This document shows, piece after piece, positions 24,013-38,086 of a stretch of DNA of 64,000 bases (positions are counted from its first letter, which is position 1; every line of letters begins with the position of its first letter). A program made the position numbers and the translations under genes. This DNA is from Membranipora membranacea (lineage: Eukaryota; Bryozoa; Gymnolaemata; Cheilostomatida; Membraniporidae), in contig OU612066.1 in NCBI GenBank assembly GCA_914767715.1, forward strand, positions 5,461,001 to 5,525,000, in the 5' to 3' direction. The notes under the pieces are model-generated. The model had not been told where the DNA came from, did no database searches, and saw only the letters and a program-made list of their open reading frames with translations.

Positions 24013-27000
24013 TAGTGAGCAGCTCTGACACTTCATCGATAACGTTGCCAATAAAAGTGGAGTCTGAGGATTTACCATCTATGCTGACGTTATCTCCCTG
24101 TAAAAGAGAAGAATGGACCTGTTTTAAAAGATGTTTAAAAATTATATAATAGGCTTGTCCTTAGTGTTATTAAAACTAAGTTGTTCACTGTCTGGACCCA
24201 AAATTGGGTTTGACTGGTGCAACTTCGTGAGTGAGAAGGTTCAAATAGCTATATATATCAAAAGACTATGTGTTAGATGATGACACTCACAGCAGACATA
24301 TATGCAAGTCCCTGTATGCAATTGATGTAATTATATAAGGAATGTTTTTGTGTGTCTGTGTCACATACCTGATGTTTAACAAGCAGACATATATGTTGAT
24401 TCTGTACAGATCTAGCATACAGTGAAGCTGAAGTATCCACCTGCTCAACGACTACAAAGTAACAGAAAAATAAATGTAATAAATATCATTATTGGAGTTG
24501 CTTGCACTTTGAGCAAAGAAAAACAGCTCCAGATTGAATGCAGAAACTTTTGTCAATTATTTTGTACTGAAACATTCCTCTTATATGTCTGAAAGCGAAC
24601 AAAAGTCATAATATGGGATATACAGCTTATATCATACTAATATTTTATGTCATATCACATGAGGATCTGAGCAAATACACTTCAAGTAATATAAGCAAGC
24701 CATGGCATTTTTTTAGTACGTCAGTATTATGTATGACAATACTTACTATGTAGATGGGCGTAGAAGCACAGCTTGGTAAGCAGGGTCCTGAAGTCTTGTT
24801 CTCCGCTGTTAATTCTTTTAGAATACTTAGCTGTTAGCTCACCATCAGATAGGAGCTGAGTAAAACTATCACTGTTACACGGAGTAGCTATAAGAAAATC
24901 TCTACAATCTACGACTAGTCTGAAATCTAACTTCTGTTGTGTACTCCCATCCTCACCCTGTATAACAGATATAAATGTTCAGTAAAATGTCTTATCAAGG
25001 CAAAGCTGTTCAAGGTATTCACAATCAATTATAAAACTAAAAGGAACCAGTTCCTTGTGAGTATGAACATGGTACACAAATATCAAACATTTTAATTGGT
25101 AACAGTGTAATAAAGTCTTAGAGATTATACTGAAAATCTTACCTTGAGAATATAAGTGACAGTGCCCTTGAGTTTCTGAGGCATGGCTATACTCTTGATA
25201 TTGAATATAAATTGAGCTTCATTTCTTAGTCCAGGAGTCAACTCGAAAGGCACTTTTACTGCTTCATCTGCACTCTATAAGAAACATGAGACCAAGGAAA
25301 CTATGAGTGTCTGTCTTGTAGTGCAAATATACGAAAAATCAAGTTATAAGGTCCTAAATTAGCTAAGAATGGCAAACAATGTGACACCATCACCAACACC
25401 AAGATCACCAATTCAGCAAATAATCCCAACTGTAACTTGGAAATAACATACCTGACGTGAAAGTTTAGCGTTCATAGAGTCCAGTGTGTTGAAGTCAATA
25501 GATTTGAGCGATTGGTTGGAGCTAAGGTTATGGAAAACTACAGCTACTATAACAGTATTGGGCTGATGTGCTGCGACTCGAGGCTCAAACTGTAGTGACA
25601 GGTTCTCATCTGCTGCGAGAACTCGATAGTTTGTCAGATTTAGAGAACTCAAATCCTGAACATAAACAAGTAAGGTATGACAAATCACAATTTTCTATTG
25701 ACTATAGAATTTAGCACAGTCATTTAAGCAAAATAAGTTTGACAGAAAACTATGTGACGTGTTGATGTGTAATTTGTGCACACATATATTTGAAAATAAG
25801 CTGGAGAACACGCATTATACACAAATATTGATCTCACATCATTCAAGGGAGTTCAATATAACTATACCATGAACTCCACAGTTTATAAAGTGTAAGCACT
25901 TAGGCAAACAGTGGTAATTTATCTCACCATTACATTAGTTGGAGTTGCCGTCCCTGATGTATGTTCTTTGGATGGAGTTGTTACCCCTTCAGCTACCTCG
26001 TACAGTGATTTGTCTTTTTTATGTTTACCAGATTTGGATTTCTTTTTAGATTTATCTTTCTTTGGTTTCACAACCTGCAGTAGGATAATATTGATATATT
26101 AGATAAGGTATATCAGAAATGCTGGTAAGCCTAAGTGAATTCTACATGAGATTTTGGAATGCATCATACTCGGAGAATCAAGGCATGCATCATACTAGGA
26201 GAATCAAGGCATGCATCATACTAGGAGAATCAAAGCATGCTGTTATAACTAGCCTTATCTCAAAAAGGGGCCTTTGAGATACAGGCTAGTTTTAAACAAA
26301 GTGAATGACATTAAAGAGGACAGTAACAGTATGGTAATTCTATACTCTTACCTGGTCTACACCGTTAGTTAGTGGTTCCTCTGATACAGCAGCAGCCGCA
26401 GCCTGTGGTTCCTCAGCTACAGGAGCTGTTGTGGCCAGGTCAATGATACCAGCCTCGGCCAACTCACTAGATAAACTCTTAGTCTTCTTTTCGGACTTTG
26501 ACTAAATTGAAACAAACAGCTCTATCAAAATGAGAATAATTCAAAATTTATTGCATAACCAAACTTAACTTTATCTGCATGACCCCAAACGGACATGATT
26601 CAAAACATAGAAAAGTGATGAGTTTTATAACCTTAGCCTGAAGTTGCTGCACTATCTAAGCTTGTACATACCTTCTTGCTGGATTCCTTTTCTTTCTTCT
26701 TTTTCTTCTTCTTTTTCTCCGAGGTTGATTTATCTACAGGGTCAGGTAGTGAGTAAGCGCCCTCTATCCTGTGCTGTCTTACTGGTATTCTCTCATCTTC
26801 TCTCAGAGGTCTGATTGATAAGAAGAAACACATAAAATATAAGTAATTACAGGACAGCATGATTGTGGGTGAGGATGAATCTCAACAGATCAAGAATTTT
26901 TTACCGAAGTATGCTTTCAGCATTTAAACTGTAGGGATATACTCAGACAATATGAATACTCTCCGCAGCCCCTTTAGAAGATGAGCGTCTGAACAAACCA

Positions 27001-30000
27001 TAGACTTAATATATTAATAATAAGTCTGCGGAACAAACTCATCATGTCTAGGGTATGTTCATTATTACGGGAGTATAAAAAACTTACTCATCGAGGTTAA
27101 TATCCAGTTTTTTGATGACATCATCTTTACCATCATCATCTCCATCACTATCTCCGATAGAAGCTCCCTCTGGCATATCAAACACACTGCTTACTGTGTG
27201 CTTAGGTGTGATTATCTCCTCCTCATCAGAGTCGTCTCCTCCGCGTCTCTTCTTACTACGCTTACCCTTCTTACCTTCCTTCTCTTTCCTAGAGACACAC
27301 AGAATTGTGAAAATCACAAACAAGTCAATTGCCCAACCAGTCATTAACCAACCAGTGAGTATCACACAAGACATTAAACTGAGTCATTGCAGGACAAACA
27401 CAGGAATAGATTATGGCACTGATTTCTTCTTTGGCATGCGGGCTGTTGATATTTGGCAATTCACAACACCAAGTATCCTCACTTTTTGGCTGACCCAAAA
27501 GGAAGAATTGGTTAGATCTATTGGTAGATAGATCAAGGAGTTAGCGATTCTCTTGGATATGGATATTAACTTTGTTTCCACTAATCAATGTCTGCAAGGG
27601 CAAATGAGAACATTTGCAAAGAAAAACACTTTTTACCCAGAGATCTCTTGTATAGCCTACTACTATGAATAAAACTTATTATTTCGTTCCACATGCTGTC
27701 ATACCTTCTTGATTTTTTCTTTGATTTCTCTGCCCTTTTAGCCTCCAGGTAGTATCTATCTGAACTGGCCAGCCCATCCAGACCCTTAGGCACCTCGATA
27801 TCAACATTGAGGTCCAGAGTCTCAATCGGTATATCATCTACATTCATAGCCTCTTCACCTCTCTCTACCTTGGGCTGCAAATTGAGCAAGAAATTGTATG
27901 CCGACTCTAATACACGCAATGCCGAAACAAAAGCAGTGAAATCAAACCTTGTTTATCTTCTACATGAACTGACTATTTAAAAGTGTACCCAGCGATGTTA
28001 GTGTATACCCAGCGATGTTAGTGTATACCCAGCGATGTTAGTGTATACCCAGATGCACTTATCCATCTCCGTGGAGTGGTGGCAACATATTATCAACCTC
28101 GATACTTTGTGATTGTTGATAACCATTTTTCTATCAGCTCCACCCAACAGGAAGGGTGAACCACCAGTACTGGTACTTGATACTAGAACCAACCCAAAAA
28201 AGCGTGTAGAAGCAGGTCTACCATTGTATTCCGTTAATGTTTTGCAAGAAGTTGAGCAGCAACAAAATGGGTCCACCACCATGCAATATTAGGTGCAATT
28301 GTTGTCAAATAAATTATTCAGGTGTTAAATAAAAGCTTTACCTCATCATCCTGTAGTAGCTGTATTCAACATTAAACATAACTATGACAGTAATAAGAAA
28401 TTTAATGTACATGCAACATAATCTAAGCTGCCCCCGTTATGTTCTGCATAACCATCCTTCATAGGCGAATAGATGACCACTCCACTAGACCAAGTCTTGT
28501 CCAATTTGCCTGCAGTTGCTCCTCCTTGAATCGCGCATTGCTACCAGTAGGATAAATGCCACCCACACGCGGGCAAATTGGATCAATTTTGATCTACCTC
28601 CCCACCACCACTGACAGGATATAATTTGATTTTACTATAATGTGAGAACCCCAACATACCAATGATTGTATAGCCTCTGCTATCTTACACACATACCTTA
28701 GCGGAGGCGCCCAGTTTGAGATAGTGAGGATTAGCTGCCTGAGCCTGTAATCTGGCCTCTCTCTGCTGTCGTAACTCATCCTCTGATAACTCCTTAGCTT
28801 TCTTTCTCTTCTTCTCTGTCTCTCCACTAACAAAAACGAACATAAATAGTTACATTTCGATACATGACATCATAAATACCATATTTGTGTACTTAGGTTA
28901 CCTGGTTTGGTTGAATCAAAAGTATATAATACATCTTTCTGCAGCTCTGTATTCAAACACTTCTGAGTAGCACTAAAGAAATACTGATTGTAATGCTGGT
29001 AGAAAATTAGTGTGAGTGTTGCAGTTGTACTCACGTGAATGCTTCCTCTTTCGTAGAGAATATACTCTTCTTGCCTGACATATCTGATGGTTTAGATGGA
29101 GGTTTGTTAATCCAAGCATCTAGATCCAATCTATTTATGAAAAATAAGTAATTGAGAGCAGAATTAACAACAGTTTATTATAGGATGCGCCACCTGCATG
29201 GTTTTTTAGGGGTATGTATAATAGAGCGTTGTTCATGTTCTACCTCTAGCACAGAAATCCATATATAACCAACGGAACATCTTAGTGCAAATAAGTGAGA
29301 ATATCAATGAGAAACCCAGATATGGCGATCATGGCACACCACTACATGCTAAGAGATTTCACTTACCCTTCAGGTACTGGCACCTTCCTTTGAGCTTTTG
29401 GAGCTACAGGATTCAGGTCTCCTGCAAACAAGAAGGCCACTTCCTCCCCCACACTCACTCCCTTATCTAACAGCTTAGTTATGTATTTCATAAGCTGGAG
29501 AGCACTGCACGCCTACAATAATATGATTAAAGGAGGTTAGTATATCGAGTCTGTCAAATTGACAGCAAATGTTCACTTCACTACTTGATGAATCAGGAGT
29601 TCACTGCCATCTGCACACTTGTGTTCAGTATGAACTCCGATACCATTCCCAGTCACAGTTGGTTGCAGATCATCAAATCAAATTTATGTAAGACAAAGTT
29701 GTTACTTACCCTCTCTTGTACTTCCAGATCACTGCTCTGTACAAACATGGGTAGTTTATCTAGTAGAAGTTGTCCTACTTCTCGTATCTTATCCTGATTT
29801 CCTTCTATTTCAGCCTTGACTAGGATAGCTGAGTAGAGTTTAGTTATATTCTGTACGTATACACTCTGTATATGTCCAGGGAGTGAGGTCACTTTAGGCT
29901 TAAACATTGCCTGTAAACTCTCCATAGGGTCTGGTATTAATCTGTAATCAAAGTAAAGTATGACATTGGATAAATCACAGCAGTTGTTAGGAAATTAGCT

Positions 30001-33000
30001 ATGGTAAGGCAAAAACTGGTCTCTACGCTGGAAAAGGTCTGTCTCATGAGAAATTTATTTTGAAACTCAGGTTCAACCAGAGTATGAATCAAGTTTGAGT
30101 ACAACACATTTATATCCAAGAAATTTAGCATCAGCTAGAATTACTTATCTGGGTGTTAGGTAATCTAGTCCCATGGTCGGTCCACCATGTAGTCATATAA
30201 TTAAGTCAATGAGATTCAGTGATAACCCTGAATGAACTTCCTAGTTCTCATCATATTGTTACTTACTCAGCGAACTCTCCACAGAGCCAAGCAGCTGCAT
30301 AGAGAATCTCACAGATTCCGTCCTTCTGAGAGTTATGAGCGAATAAGTGAGAGTTCTCCAGTAGTATGGACATCTGTCCAACAGTAAACTTCCTCACAGC
30401 TACCACCCTTATAGCCACATCCATCATCTGATTGGCTAACAGTTTGCCGTGCTGAGTGCCTTTCATCTTTGTTAGCTCAACTAGTACACTCACATACCAT
30501 TCGAAGTTAACTACATGCTATAAGAGAATATCAAAGTAGTTGACAATCAACTGTAGCTTTAATAAAAACATTTAAACGTCAGCATCATTGTACCAGTATA
30601 CACTTTGATATGCTGTAATGATCCTCTACACCAGCAGATAACTAAAGGAGTTTACTGCTGAGCAGTCACTATTGTGCTATGTAGGTTATTTTCCTGGTTA
30701 TATCTATTAATTTTGTTATTGTACAGGAAGGAGTAAGTGCAGACAGTAGATTTTTGTTTTGATTAGTCGGTAAGTCACACAATTAAGTGATGTCTGCTAC
30801 AATAGTAAGTATGAGATGATTACCTGATAGTTACTCTGTGTACATATCTCTATTATTTTAGACATAAGCTCATCTCTGTATACAGTACCCTCAGCCTTCT
30901 CCATATGTATCATTAGCTTCTTAACTATCTCCATCACATTCTTCTTAGATACCTGAGCAGTGGAGAAAAGTATCAAATCAATTACTTTGTGGACATTTCG
31001 GAGAGGCGATCAACGTGATGAAATAAGGTTGCAGCAGATGGGAAATGTTCTGATGTCAATAGCACTGGAAAAAGGGAAAAATCCTTCCAGTATGTTTGAC
31101 AGGAAGGCAATGTGACAACACATTTACATCTATTTCCTTTGATCTCATTGCCAGCTAATCATGGAATGATATGATATATTTCAGCAGATTTTTAAATCAT
31201 TTCACATGGGCTGAGTAAGGTTTGACCTCTCTGACATAAAACACATGAGACCCATGATACACCTGTAAAGCCTATACTTACCATGCCAGGTAGTAAGTCG
31301 AGAGCTCTCATTCTGATACTCTCATCTCTATCATCTAGACACTGCAGCACCAGATCTTTGTGTGCCTGTACAGATTTAGGGTGTGTCTTTAGTATCTTAC
31401 TAAAGGCCAGCAAACCCAGGTACTTTACTAAAATAGAGAACATTCAAATATTATTTGGTTTTCTGGGAGGAGATTCTTAGTTTTATAAGAATACATCAAT
31501 TATAATATAAATATACACTATTACTGATGAGGACCCAGTAAAACTTACCACTATACTTAATTAATAAGCTGTCACAATTCTTTTGTGAAAGACTCTAAAA
31601 AATTCCTCAGATAAATTACAAACCATGGTAGTGATACAAAAGACGGCATTTCTAGACATAAAGATGTATATATGCTTCTAACCTACAGGATGAAAACATT
31701 CATAGATATAGTGACATGTCCAATTGTTGAATTCAAGGGTGAATTTATTATTAGCTGACTTTGATTTATCAAATCCTTGGTAAGCGATCAACAAGAATTT
31801 TGCTTGAAACTAATAAAAAATTTCATCTTGTCTTGACAGCTTTCATAATCATTATCGAGAATGCTACATGTATAGACTAGAGTACATGCTGGCTGGTAAA
31901 CAATATATAAATTTCCGCAAATTAAGTCATAATCGCAAGGAATATTGGCATACCATTGGGATCCCAGCAAAGTGCTAAAATATCGACAAAACCAGTTGCT
32001 GCAGCTTCAGTGCTAGACAAGACGGCTAGCAAGGACTAAGCACACACTTTCAATCATGGACATTGGACACATAAATAGAAATAAAATCAATGGGTATTTT
32101 ATTGGGTTGACCCTTTGGGTGTTACCAAGTCAAATTGATATAGAGCAAATATTTAATAAAAATCAGACAGTTTTAATATAATAAAGGTTTTGGTAGCATA
32201 CTGTGTAATATAAAAGTGTTACTCACAGTTTTGATCGGAGTCTTCAATGAGAACTCTTAGTTTCTGTACACACAGCTGGACGGAAGTTGAGTGATTCGGT
32301 AAGTCTGTAGATATCGACACCAACACTAAAAGTATCAATATGGGAAATTAGTATAATCTGGTAATTATAGAATACAGGCTCTGAGTGAGACTTAAAGACC
32401 TCATGAGGATATAAGCATTCTCATGATTGTATGAAAAGTTTATGAAAGTAGGAAGATGAATGTCTTTACCACCAGTATAAGGAGTTGAAAATAATGAGCC
32501 CCCAAACTTGCTGTTGTTGATATACAGGGGGAACTCCAAACGATTTTTTGTCTAGGTTTAATTCTTACATACAACATCGTAATTCGTTTATAATAATTTT
32601 ATAATCTATAAAATTTTTAATATTTATAATCTTTCTGTAATATTTTATCACGTCCAGTAGATGGCTAATATGGGGCGTACTCACCAGCTATAACAGTGTT
32701 GATACACTCATAGAGTAGAGACATAGCAGATGTACTGTGTATGAGATTAGTCAGTGGTTCTATCAGCTTCTTACCTAGTCGGGGCTCCAGAGGAGTTAAC
32801 GCTCCAAACTACAACATAAGTGAATCACGAATTATTTTATTTTTTTGTGGCTCTGTCAAATGTTGATGAATCGGCCAACAAATAGGGAATAGGGAATATC
32901 TGTTCGGGGTAATATATTTGAATGATACTTTGAGAAAGTTAACAAAGACACCTATTCTCATTGGGAGGACATCTACAGAGAGTCATCATCCGTGGTCAGG

Positions 33001-36000
33001 AAATCATCTGATTGATGAACCTAAACTTTATACCCCTTACACGCTAACTTAATAATATAGAGGTGATATAGCACCAAGCTAGTAACCATCACAGACAAGC
33101 TGGCCTTATTGCAGTACACCATACAGTTATCACATTGAGCGTGTTTCAACTTACAAGTTTGATGATTTTTATCAACATCCAGTTGTTGGAGGAGTTAGTC
33201 ATCAGTTTGAAGAACGTGGGCGCTAAGGACAGATAATTCTTTGGATTCTTCCGCGCCAACTCACAGATTACATTAACTGCAGCACACTGGACGCCTGAAA
33301 AAGAAACAAATATAAAATGATAAGCCTTCCTGCCAAGTCAGCTCATATAATAATATAAAGTGGTCGTAAAAATATGCGAAAATCAGATAAGCTTTGTAAT
33401 AGTAGGCATACTTTTGTCGCAAAGGTGTCATTATAAAAATTAGTACTCCAGCGTAAAAGTAAGAACTGCGCTCTGTATGGTAGAACAAACTAGCTGTTAC
33501 TTCTCTCAAATTGTTATCTTGTCACATGTGTGAGTAACCCACAAGCTAAGATTGAGTTAAGACTCAGTTAGTAGGGTGTTCTCCAAAAGCTTCTAATTAT
33601 ATTCGGTCATCCATAGTAATATCTGTAGCTAATAGCTGTATCTATTGTAACGCTGTGTGAATCTCTGTTTTGATGAGAGTTTTCTGACAGCTTTGACATT
33701 TTGAAGCAAAAACATTCAAAGTTTGCCTTCATAATAAATAATTCATGTCTTCATGTGTTGCTGCCTGGTTAGTCGGGTTTAGCCACCAAGTACAAGCTGT
33801 GATTGAGCATATATTATGGCAATTTGTTTTCATTAGCAATCCATATCAAGGAGCTTTTAGATTGATGAAAACGAGTCTAACATTATTGTGTTTGGTAGTA
33901 GTCTGTTGTGGTGTCCTAGTCATTTCCCTATGTGAAGTTGGGGTTTGAGCATAACAAAGTTGCACCACCCTACCTAAAACTTTGACCCATGGTCTATCTT
34001 CTCTATGATATTACTTATCTGTTCTCTCTGGGAATTCCCGAAAATTGCATTATGGGATACTCCCAAGTAATAACTCTAGGACTAGCAGTAGTTTAAGTAC
34101 TTAAACTGTAGAGGCTGTTAAAGGCATTCCATCATTGAATGCCTCTAGCAGCATCCCATAGTCAATACTAGGTACTTGACCCGGGTATAGCAGTAGTTAT
34201 AAGTACATACCCGGATCTGGGTCCTCCAGCCTTTCCTTGAGTCGAGGGAATGACGGCCTCAGAGCATCTGGATAGTTGAGGTAGACTTTGTACATAAGAA
34301 GGATTGCCTTCTTCCTCAAGTAAGGCCTTGTGGACATCATCTACAATCAGTGATAGCTTGTTATCAGCATGAGGTCAAATACTGATATGGTCTGTATGAG
34401 ATACACCACCCCGTTGATAGATATAAATCAGATAAATCAGATAACAGGAAAATACAACCAGTCTTTACTAAATTTTTGCTTCGATGGAAACTGACGTAGG
34501 GTCAGATGCTTGGTAATGACTATTAGTCTGGGCTATGTTGTTGGTAGTATCAAGCACCACAGACCCCCTTTACAAGATTGTTTGAGCAGAAAAGTACTAT
34601 TATCATTTCAGCATTATAGAGAGAGAATGTAATGTGGGCATCGTCAATACAGTAAACAGAAAGTGTGCAAGAGGGCAGAAGAGGAGACCATATAGATTTA
34701 CTAAGGGATATTATGTGGGAACTACTCACCAAAGTCATGATATCATTAGCTAAATCCTGAGCTAGATCTGGACTAGTAAAACATGAGAGACCAGAGAGAG
34801 CCACTCCAGCATCATACAGCTGTGAGCTGCATAAATCCTACAGAAAATATCATATCAGCGTAATTTATAATATAATATAAGGAATATAAAGTTATGCGCA
34901 ACAACATTCATTAGATAATCTGTTCTTGTAGTTTCAAATAGAAACACTCAAGTATGTCCTACACATGGTCACTCGTGGGACTTCAGGGCATGTGACTTAT
35001 CTATAGATAACCAACTACCACCATTACTGAACTTATTACATGACCAAGTAGGCATCATTAGAGCAGCGATGACTGCATCACAGTTGACAGTCATATCCAC
35101 TATATCGTATAAGAAGTCTTATCCAAACCATAAGATATCTTATCTAACATAGTACTAACCTTTCTTATCATGTTTGTGGCTAACATGAGAACATCAGTAT
35201 CTACATGGAAACTCTGAGATGCTGTGAGATATCCGAGCCTCTGTAAACAAGGGTGATTGTTCGATTATTGAGTATTTTGACTCACTAATAGTCAAGCAGC
35301 AGTGATTGATTGAATATAATACATCAGAAACCAACTATGTAGCTGCCAATGGCACACAAAAACTATTCATCATTGTGAGAAAACCATGAAATTAAAGATG
35401 ATTGCTCAGTATATGGTGTTTGTGGCAGCTAGTACTAATTCTATTTCTTGACCTTAGGCTTATCTATGCAGTTAAATTTCTTACAGATAGTAATTTTCTC
35501 ACCATGCCATTTTATCAACATCTGATTATAACACATGAAATGCCTCTATCATCACTAATTGTCACACCTAATTGATTGGGCTTTATATTATTAGGATGGA
35601 AGTTAGCCAACTAAACATCATACCTTATGCGTGAACTTCACTGAGCTCATCACTTCTATTATGTTGAAGGCAGCCCAACTTATCTCATAACCCAACATCT
35701 GGAGCTGTAAGCAAAAGAGACTATTATGTAGAAACAACTCACACAGATAGTTGATTTAGTACATTGAGAAAGTGAAAGATGCTTTTACATGAACAGATCT
35801 CCAGTAAACAGGACTTTCAACTCCAAGTCAATCTCCGTGAACTCCAAAATAAAGGTAAATTGTGACAATCATTTATTCAGAGTACTCACATATAAGAGTT
35901 TGCCGACAGCGTTAGATTTTGCCTGAAGATCTCCAGATTTTAACTCTGTCTTTATTTCGTCCAGACATTCCGCAATATACTTAGCCTGTAAATACAGAAA

Positions 36001-37287
36001 ACGGTTAGCATTAGGTTTCAGGTACAGCCCAGGCCTAGGCGAGGTATGTTATTATTAGTTTCACCAAGTAAAATCAGCTAAATGGCTAATATAAGTTTTC
36101 CATCTCAAAATCAGATGACTATGAGCTTCACTCTTCACATATGGACATTGTATTAGTCTGGTACAGTAAACCTGAGATCAATATGAAGTGAGTGAGTGAG
36201 GTAACTTGTTGTTTGATGTCAATATTCTTCTCTCATGACAAAATGAGAGAATTTATTTGTAGTGCATACCAAAGTTATAAGCCTACGATTTGAAAGATTA
36301 AAGTCATGCAATCAGAGGAGCAATTATTTTAATGGCTGATCATGAAATTTTCATAAGCGTTTATGATTGTAAGTTTACCTGGTGGTCCTGGTTTACAAAA
36401 CAACAATAGAAATCAGAATAAATAATGCATGGATATCTCTCTCAGTCTCGTCCGATCTACAGTTTTCTTCTTTTTTTTGGCCAGGAGAGGCTTGATAGTG
36501 CTACGTCATGCGAAGGGTACTTCTGATTAATTAAGGCGGGCTAGCAGTTATAGGTCTTGTCTTTTATGGGGAGGGGGGGAGGGTAGTGGTATGAGAACGT
36601 ACTCTCCAGAGAACAGGTGATTGACACCCCTAGTGCTCCAAGACCCCTGGACATATTTGATTATCACTGATGGAACACAGCCTTGGGCAGTATTAGATAA
36701 TCAAGTAACTTGCCTAGTTTGACAACTTGCCTTTTGAAAACACTGGGGCTAGAGTTGGACGCATCCATGAAGCAGAACTGACCTGGACATACATCTATGC
36801 TTCACGACTGGTGTGCTAGTAGGGCCTAGACCCAAAAGGTCCACAAATTTATTTAACCTCTAATACTCACTAACATATAATATGTCATGCAGATTCAGAC
36901 TGGTACAAGATGGCGGATGGTATTAAATTTAATTATTATTATTATTTATCATAAATAAAATTAGTGAATTTTGGTTGCAGTGGGTGGACTGGTGGTTGTT
37001 GGTTCAATGACTACTATGTAGTACTAGCTATCAGATGTAATTCAATCCGGTCCATGAGTTCACAGAGGGAATCAACTGCTCCTGGGGGCCCATCATATAT
37101 AAAATATAACATATACCGTTATATATATTAAATAATTTATTTATTCAAATTTAATTAATTAATTAATGAAAATATAATGACATGTCCTCACCTCTTCCTC
37201 TTTGTGGTTTCTTATTCCCCTCACTAAGTCTTGCATATTTTTATCAAGGACCCTGTCCAGGTTTATCTTCATCTTTTTCAACGCCAT
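24008..37287 (-). CDS. AP3D1: AP-3 complex subunit delta-1
   Basis: Complete gene, 27 coding exons, 1209 residues. Exons: 37192-37287, 35890-35985, 35624-35704, 35160-35240, 34730-34837, 34211-34340, 33155-33294, 32685-32808, 32227-32325, 31282-31427, 30824-30952, 30267-30517, 29710-29941, 29367-29512, 29035-29130, 28697-28826, 28342-28359, 27705-27874, 27088-27288, 26672-26810, 26352-26501, 25928-26074, 25452-25655, 25143-25274, 24747-24957, 24369-24451, 24008-24097. Residues 1-600 are the adaptin N-terminal solenoid (DLVRGIRNHKEEEAKYI, YEISWAAFNVIEVMSS, FGALTPLEPRLGKKLIEPLT, SLPGHIQSVYVQNI). LDLDAWINKP begins the hinge. Residues 660-970 are Lys/Glu-rich and low complexity. Residues 970-1209 are the delta ear (LQFEPRVAAHQPNTVIVAVV, then IKSIAMPQKLKGTVTYILK). 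Family knowledge: a large subunit of AP-3, which sorts cargo from endosomes to lysosomes and related organelles. Confidence 0.97.
26161..26238. repeat. 26-bp tandem repeat, three units
   Basis: Three near-identical copies of GCATCATACTAGGAGAATCA plus AGGCAT lie in an AP3D1 intron between exons 26352-26501 and 25928-26074. Confidence 0.9.
27981..28052. repeat. 20-bp tandem repeat, about three and a half units
   Basis: Copies of AGCGATGTTAGTGTATACCC repeat in the AP3D1 intron between the 18-nt microexon and exon 27705-27874. Confidence 0.88.
28342..28359 (-). other. AP3D1: 18-nt microexon of AP3D1
   Basis: CTACTACAGGATGATGAG encodes LLQDDE (residues 696-701), in phase 0 on both sides. It is bounded by GAATACAG and GTAAAG. 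It falls in the hinge just before PKVERGEEAMNVDDIPIETL. Because it is symmetrical it could be skipped without a frameshift. Confidence 0.72.
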
Positions 37288-37571
37288 TTTGAGTGGACTA
37301 GCAGCTTTTAGTCAGCAAAAGCTGTCCAAATCTTTTTCTAATCCCAACTTTCTTCACAGGAAATATGGCTGATGGAAGTGGTCATGTGACCGGCCACGAA
37401 TCCCTTCAATTTTACCTCATTCCTCAAAGTTATGATCATGTGACCACTTTTGTTTAGACATTCACATGGATACTCATGTTCCTCATGTAGTAAGTTTGTG
37501 GAAAGAAGAACAGTTTCTACATTTCAAACCATTTCAATTCTCTGTGTGTCAGTTGTCAGGAAATTATTCAG
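37288..37571. promoter_or_regulatory. bidirectional promoter AP3D1 / SPATA1 with TCATGTGA boxes
   Basis: The AP3D1 start (minus, 37287) and a likely SPATA1 5' non-coding exon ending at the donor after 37571 are head to head. The palindrome TCATGTGA occurs at 37382-37389 (inside GGTCATGTGACC) and at 37436-37443 (inside ATCATGTGACC). A related TCACATG lies at 37462-37468. TCATGTGA is the M-box type E-box bound by MITF/TFE factors, which control lysosomal genes in vertebrates; that they act here is inference. Confidence 0.6.
37460..37571 (+). other. SPATA1: likely SPATA1 5' non-coding exon
   Basis: A good donor follows TTATTCAG at 37571 (GTGAGT). The next acceptor, TTTTACAG, ends at 38011 and opens the exon containing the start codon. 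The upstream limit is a guess. An ATG here would be cut off by a stop soon after splicing, so this is taken as 5' UTR with a small upstream frame. Confidence 0.4.
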
Positions 37572-38086
37572 GTGAGTAATAAGGGTAATACAGTTTTGTT
37601 GTAAAATCTAGCAGTATTGTCAATTGTAGTTATGTGAAGAGACCCAACAGAAGGATATGTATACAAAGACCTATCTATACTTGTTATGAATGATAGCTCA
37701 CTCAGTCCACTAGTCCAAGGGCTTTACCATTCATGCCCTTGACTAGTCACTGTTGATTGATGCATGCAATAGTTAACACCTTAATGGGGCTTGTCAGTAT
37801 AGACTTTTAGGATCTTTAGGCTCTCTTTAATGAAGAGACAAATGTCTGCAAAATTTGCCAACAACATCACCCTGAAATAAATGAAGACATGCTCAAGCTG
37901 TTGGTACCATTATTTTCATTGCAAATGGAGCCAAAGGTTTCAAACCTTATGATATTTCCCATATAGGTAAGACTTCACATGATTATGGGTTGAGTTTAAT
38001 TAATTTTACAGCCTGTCGGTGAGGATAAATAAGCTATGTGCTAAGGATCTTGGACTGCATTTGATGCACAAGCACAAACTGATCTG

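Noticed and set aside
27112-27531. Plus-strand frame of 139 residues
   Set aside because: It is the shadow of the acidic AP3D1 hinge exon 27088-27288 running on into intron.
37466-37571. Coding first exon of SPATA1 starting with MDTHVPHV
   Set aside because: Its phase does not fit the conserved exon at 38741, and splicing to 38012 meets a stop at once; better taken as 5' UTR.
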